Of a stretch of 16,821 bases of DNA, positions 13,745-16,821 are shown one piece after another. Position numbers and translations under genes: made by a program. The notes under the pieces were generated by a model. That model was given only the letters and a program-made list of their open reading frames with translations, was not told where the DNA came from and made no database searches. The stretch covers positions 1 through 16,821 of the forward strand of contig JAHIUV010000017.1 in assembly GCA_018817035.1 (NCBI GenBank). The letters run 5' to 3'. This DNA comes from Candidatus Omnitrophota bacterium. Its GTDB lineage: Bacteria > Omnitrophota > Gorgyraeia > Gorgyraeales > Gorgyraeaceae. How positions within the stretch are numbered: the stretch's first letter is position 1; each line of letters starts with the position of its first letter.

Positions 13745-14476
13745 TTATTTCTGATATTTCTGCAAACGCTTCTGGATGTCTCTCTTTCTCTCGGTTATTT
13801 TGTCGATATCGGCCTGTATCCTTTCCATGTCCTTAGGAAGGATGACTATCTCTACCCGCCTGTTCTGCCTGCGGTTCTCAGGTGTATCGTTGGAAACCAC
13901 GGGTTTATATTGGCTCCTGCCGATAGCTGATATCTTTTCAGGATCTATGCCTTTTTCGTCGACTATATAATGTAAAACGCTTGTCGCCCTCGCCGTGGAA
14001 AGTTCCCAGTTTGATTTCCACCCCGAATATTTTATCGGCTCGTTGTCCGTATGCCCCTCTATACCTATTTCCCTGCCTGATAAATTTTCCTTAAGCACTT
14101 TCGCTACCTTATCCAACGATTCCTTGACCGTTGACTTTATATCAGCTTTTCCTGAATCAAAAAGCACCTCCGCTAAAAATATGATCGCGAGGCCTCTCTC
14201 CGCCATTTCAAGACGCACATCTTTAGAATCTATCTCTTTCTTAAGCCCTTTTTCTAAAAGTTTCTTAGCCTTGTCCAGCTCCGACATCTCACTTTTCCTT
14301 GCTTCCTCAAGCTGAGCTAACCTGGTATTCAAAGATTCTATTTCATATTTAAGGGACTCTATTTTTTCTATGTCGCTTCGTCTGCCTTTTTGAATGCTTA
14401 TAGAGCATCCGGAGACCATAACACAAAGAAAAATCACCAATAGTATCGACCAAAAACCAGTTTTTCCGTGCCTCAT
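13745..14476 (-). CDS. OmpA/MotB-family peptidoglycan-binding lipoprotein
   Basis: This is a 243-residue lipoprotein predicted to anchor in a membrane and bind peptidoglycan. The hydrophobic signal segment (about residues 9-23) ends in the lipobox VSGC, with lipidated Cys24. Residues about 33-90 are charged and heptad-like, as in a coiled-coil stalk. The OmpA-like domain (about 95-215) contains GHTDNEPI, SNWELSTARA and the NRRQNRRVEI ending that contacts diaminopimelate in OmpA/Pal proteins. SNWELS is also typical of MotB, but the N-terminus is a lipoprotein signal rather than a MotB transmembrane anchor and no flagellar gene is nearby. A second basic, coiled tail follows the domain (about 216-243). 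The ATG has an AGGAGGG ribosome site at 5-6 nt and a clear promoter upstream; a terminator follows the stop, so it appears monocistronic. The exact biological role is unknown. Confidence 0.9.
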   Translation of the reverse strand: MRHGKTGFWSILLVIFLCVMVSGCSISIQKGRRSDIEKIESLKYEIESLNTRLAQLEEARKSEMSELDKAKKLLEKGLKKEIDSKDVRLEMAERGLAIIFLAEVLFDSGKADIKSTVKESLDKVAKVLKENLSGREIGIEGHTDNEPIKYSGWKSNWELSTARATSVLHYIVDEKGIDPEKISAIGRSQYKPVVSNDTPENRRQNRRVEIVILPKDMERIQADIDKITERKRDIQKRLQKYQK

Positions 14477-14499
14477 ATAGCCCTCCTGTTTTTTAATTT

Positions 14500-14528
14500 A
14501 CTATAATACTACACCTCTTTAAAGTCAA
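14500..14528 (-). promoter_or_regulatory. Sigma70-like promoter of the OmpA-like lipoprotein gene
   Basis: On the minus strand the -35 box TTGACT (14528-14523) and the -10 box TATAGT (14505-14500) each match the consensus at 5 of 6 positions, with an exact 17-bp spacer. The expected transcription start is near 14493, leaving a leader of about 16 nt that contains the AGGAGGG ribosome-binding site (14481-14487). The promoter lies just outside the inverted-repeat element that follows hppA, so this gene probably has its own transcript. Confidence 0.75.
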
Positions 14529-14545
14529 GCAAAATGACATATCAC

Positions 14546-14714
14546 TAGTAACCGATGAGTTATCAGGGGTAACATAATATCTTTCCTTATAGTTCTCGAC
14601 TCACCGACAAATATCCTTCGAGCATAGTCGAGAAGCACACTCAGAAAGTTCTCGACTCGTTTCACTCGCTCGAACAATATTGGTATACGCTCCCCAATAA
14701 CTCACAGGTTACTA
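14546..14714. repeat. 169-bp inverted-repeat (MITE-like) element between hppA and the lipoprotein gene
   Basis: The ends are imperfect inverted repeats. Plus 14546-14569 begins TAGTAACC, then GA, TGAGTTAT, CA, GGGG. The minus strand from 14714 to 14692 reads TAGTAACC, TG, TGAGTTAT, T, GGGG. Inside lie a hairpin made by TTCTCGACT (14593-14601) and AGTCGAGAA (14626-14634), and a 37-bp copy (14647-14683) of the AGTTCTCGACTCG repeat also present at 8606. There is no ORF. It fills nearly all of the space between the hppA stop and the next promoter. It could be a non-autonomous mobile element or a structured 3' UTR; no transposase is visible. Confidence 0.6.
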
Positions 14715-14717
14715 CTT

Positions 14718-16808
14718 TTATTTAAATAAGGTATTACTGATTATAAATGAAGCAAAGACTATGGAAACCATTGACATCAGTTTTATAAGGATATTTAAGG
14801 ACGGCCCGGATGTATCTTTAAAAGGATCCCCCACTGTATCGCCCACTACCGCTGCTTTGTGGCTGGGTGAACCCTTGCCTCCTTCAGCTCCGCTTTCTAT
14901 GTATTTTTTGGCATTATCCCACGCGCCGCCTGAATTAGCCATCATTATAGCGAGGACAAAGCCTGATATAAGAGCGCCTATTAAAAGTCCTGCGCCTGCT
15001 TCTATGCCAATAAAGATGCCTACCAATATCGGAGCTAATATAGCCAAAAGGGATGGCACTATCATTTCTTTCTGCGCGCTGGCCGTGACAATAGTAACGC
15101 ATCTCGCGTAGTCAGGTTTTACCTTGCCTTCCATTAAACCCTTTATCTCCCTAAACTGCCTTCTTACTTCCATCACGACTCTTGACGCCGTCCTTCCGAC
15201 AGCGCTCATCGTAAGCGAACAAAAAGCAAACGGCAGCATGCCTCCTATAAAAAGTCCTGCCAAAAGCCTTGGATTCATAAGATCAGTGTTTATAGGCCTG
15301 CCCAACGCGTGCATATGTTCTTTATACGCGGCTATAAGCGCCAAAGCTGAAAGCGCGGCTGAACCAATGGCAAAACCTTTACCCGTAGCCGCGGTAGTAT
15401 TGCCAAGGGTATCGAGCGCATCAGTACGTTTACGCACTTCAGGTGGCTGATGCGACATCTCGGCGTTACCTCCGGCATTATCAGCGACAGGGCCATAAGC
15501 ATCTGTAGCGAGAGTAATACCAAGAGTGCTTAGCATTCCGACCGCTGAGATCCCTACTCCATAAAGTCCCAGATTAAAATCAGACGCGCCGCCTGAAAAA
15601 TAAAAACTGGCCAGTATAGCTGCCGCTACAGCAAGCACAGGAACTATAGTGGAGATCATACCTACGGATAATCCGCTTATGATCACGGTGGCGGGCCCGG
15701 TGGCCGCTGAGGCGGCTATGCCGCGCGTCGGAGAATATTTATCCGAAGTAAAAAACTCTGTCGAAAAACCTATTACAAGACCTGCCACAAGGCCTGAGAA
15801 AACCGCCCAGTATACACCTATAAACTGCGCTCCCAGCACAAACTTTATGACAAAATAAGAACTGACCGCCACGAGAAACGCGCTGACAAACACACCTCTG
15901 CGGAGCGCCATGAGGAGTTCCTTCTGATCCGCTTTTTCTTTAGACCGAACAAAAAACGTGCCTATTAAACTCGCCAGGACTCCGACAGCCGCCATCACAA
16001 GAGGAACCGTAATACCTTGAAGGCTTTTTCCGTAATGCACGAAAGCCGCGGACCCTAATGCCATAGTAGCTACAATAGACCCGACGTATGACTCATATAG
16101 ATCAGCGCCCATGCCCGCGACATCACCTACATTGTCACCTACATTGTCGGCGATCACAGCGGGATTGCGCGCATCGTCTTCAGGGATACCTGCCTCGACC
16201 TTACCCACAAGGTCAGCTCCGACATCAGCGGCCTTTGTAAATATCCCTCCGCCTACCCTCGCGAAAAGCGCCATAAAGCTCGCGCCCATGCCAAAGTTCA
16301 GCATAGTGCTTGTAATATTCTGGATCCTTACAGCCTCGTCAAGTCCGCGATAATACCAATCCAGGAAATAATACCATACGCTAAGGTCCAAAAGCCCGAG
16401 CCCAACAACCATGAGCCCCATTACCGCTCCGCTCGAAAACGCTATCTGGAGAGCGCCATTAAGGCTTGTCCTCGCGGCATTAGTAGTCCTGGAGCTTGAA
16501 CGCGTGGCAACACTCATTCCTATAAATCCGCATAGCCCTGAGAAAAAACCTCCTGTCAGGAACGCGAACGGCACGAATATTATAAGGTAACCTTTTAAAT
16601 ATAATAAAAACAGGATTAAAAATACTACCGCGAAAAAAATACCCACTATAAAATACTGCCTTTTTATATAAGCATAGGCGCCTTCCCTTACCCACATCGC
16701 TATTTCTTTCATTTCAGGCGTGCCCTCGTCGTATCTCATTATTTTCCAGATAAGAAAAACAGCAAAAGCTATCGCTATCAAGGAACCTACAGGCGCTAAA
16801 AATAACAT
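14718..16808 (-). CDS. hppA: Membrane-bound ion-translocating pyrophosphatase, K+-dependent type
   Basis: This integral membrane enzyme hydrolyses pyrophosphate and pumps H+ and/or Na+ out of the cytoplasm, saving energy from biosynthetic PPi. The 696-residue length is normal and many hydrophobic segments span the protein. The substrate-site signature DVGADLVGKVE is at residues 195-205, the acidic motif DDARNPAVIADNVGDNVGD at 211-229, and a second acidic cluster GDTVGDPFKDTSGP lies near the C-terminus. The motif GNTTAATGKG (469-478) has Ala after GNTT, where K+-independent enzymes usually have Lys, so I infer the K+-dependent subfamily; H+ versus Na+ specificity cannot be decided by eye. The ATG has a GGGGAG Shine-Dalgarno at 16816-16821 with 7-nt spacing, so the gene is complete although it nearly touches the window edge. 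Its stop lies 3 bases from an inverted-repeat element. Confidence 0.97.
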   Translation of the reverse strand: MLFLAPVGSLIAIAFAVFLIWKIMRYDEGTPEMKEIAMWVREGAYAYIKRQYFIVGIFFAVVFLILFLLYLKGYLIIFVPFAFLTGGFFSGLCGFIGMSVATRSSSRTTNAARTSLNGALQIAFSSGAVMGLMVVGLGLLDLSVWYYFLDWYYRGLDEAVRIQNITSTMLNFGMGASFMALFARVGGGIFTKAADVGADLVGKVEAGIPEDDARNPAVIADNVGDNVGDVAGMGADLYESYVGSIVATMALGSAAFVHYGKSLQGITVPLVMAAVGVLASLIGTFFVRSKEKADQKELLMALRRGVFVSAFLVAVSSYFVIKFVLGAQFIGVYWAVFSGLVAGLVIGFSTEFFTSDKYSPTRGIAASAATGPATVIISGLSVGMISTIVPVLAVAAAILASFYFSGGASDFNLGLYGVGISAVGMLSTLGITLATDAYGPVADNAGGNAEMSHQPPEVRKRTDALDTLGNTTAATGKGFAIGSAALSALALIAAYKEHMHALGRPINTDLMNPRLLAGLFIGGMLPFAFCSLTMSAVGRTASRVVMEVRRQFREIKGLMEGKVKPDYARCVTIVTASAQKEMIVPSLLAILAPILVGIFIGIEAGAGLLIGALISGFVLAIMMANSGGAWDNAKKYIESGAEGGKGSPSHKAAVVGDTVGDPFKDTSGPSLNILIKLMSMVSIVFASFIISNTLFK

Positions 16809-16821
16809 TTACTTACTCCCC

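Noticed and set aside
14718..16808. Plus-strand and small minus-strand ORFs overlapping hppA and the other long genes
   Set aside because: They lie in other frames of clearly conserved genes and show no family motifs.

Overview
All ten coding segments lie on the minus strand, so the genes are read from high to low coordinates. The gene set suggests a Gram-negative bacterium from an uncultured lineage: an outer-membrane-type OmpA lipoprotein, the RseP protease, MEP-pathway isoprenoid genes, a membrane pyrophosphatase, moderately AT-rich DNA, and a very long multidomain protein with an export-like leader. The long enzyme-fusion ORF with an N-terminal leader containing LRIPM recalls Candidatus Omnitrophota (OP3). 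That assignment is an inference from memory, not a search result.

Layout in transcription order: a K+-dependent-type membrane pyrophosphatase (hppA); an inverted-repeat element; a promoter and an OmpA/MotB-like lipoprotein gene ending at a strong terminator; then the classic housekeeping cluster uppS-cdsA-dxr-rseP-ispG-proS. This cluster makes isoprenoid precursors (dxr, ispG), the undecaprenyl carrier (uppS) and CDP-diacylglycerol (cdsA), and also carries the site-2 protease (rseP) and prolyl-tRNA synthetase (proS). A sigma70-like promoter overlapped by two dyads follows. It drives a giant gene (about 6.5 kb) ending at a perfect 15-bp-stem terminator.

The giant gene is the main discovery. 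Its product would carry, N to C, an export-like leader, a UDP-sugar pyrophosphorylase domain, an alpha-D-phosphohexomutase domain and a phosphoglucose-isomerase-like domain. These are the three consecutive steps from fructose-6-P to UDP-glucose, or the equivalent steps of a related sugar. The reading frame is broken once, inside the phosphohexomutase domain, near 4553-4557. A single missing base or a -1 shift would reconnect the halves into about 2177 residues.

The second theme is small repeats. TTCTCGA/TTCGAG inverted repeats sit in three intergenic regions, and a 37-bp hairpin element occurs twice. Palindromes or heptamer arrays also lie inside the reading frames of proS and ispG, where they encode inserted loops. 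No gap without a gene exceeds about 250 bases: 1-202, 8576-8774 and 14477-14717 hold repeat elements with a terminator or promoter. No tRNA, rRNA, CRISPR or transposase gene was seen.
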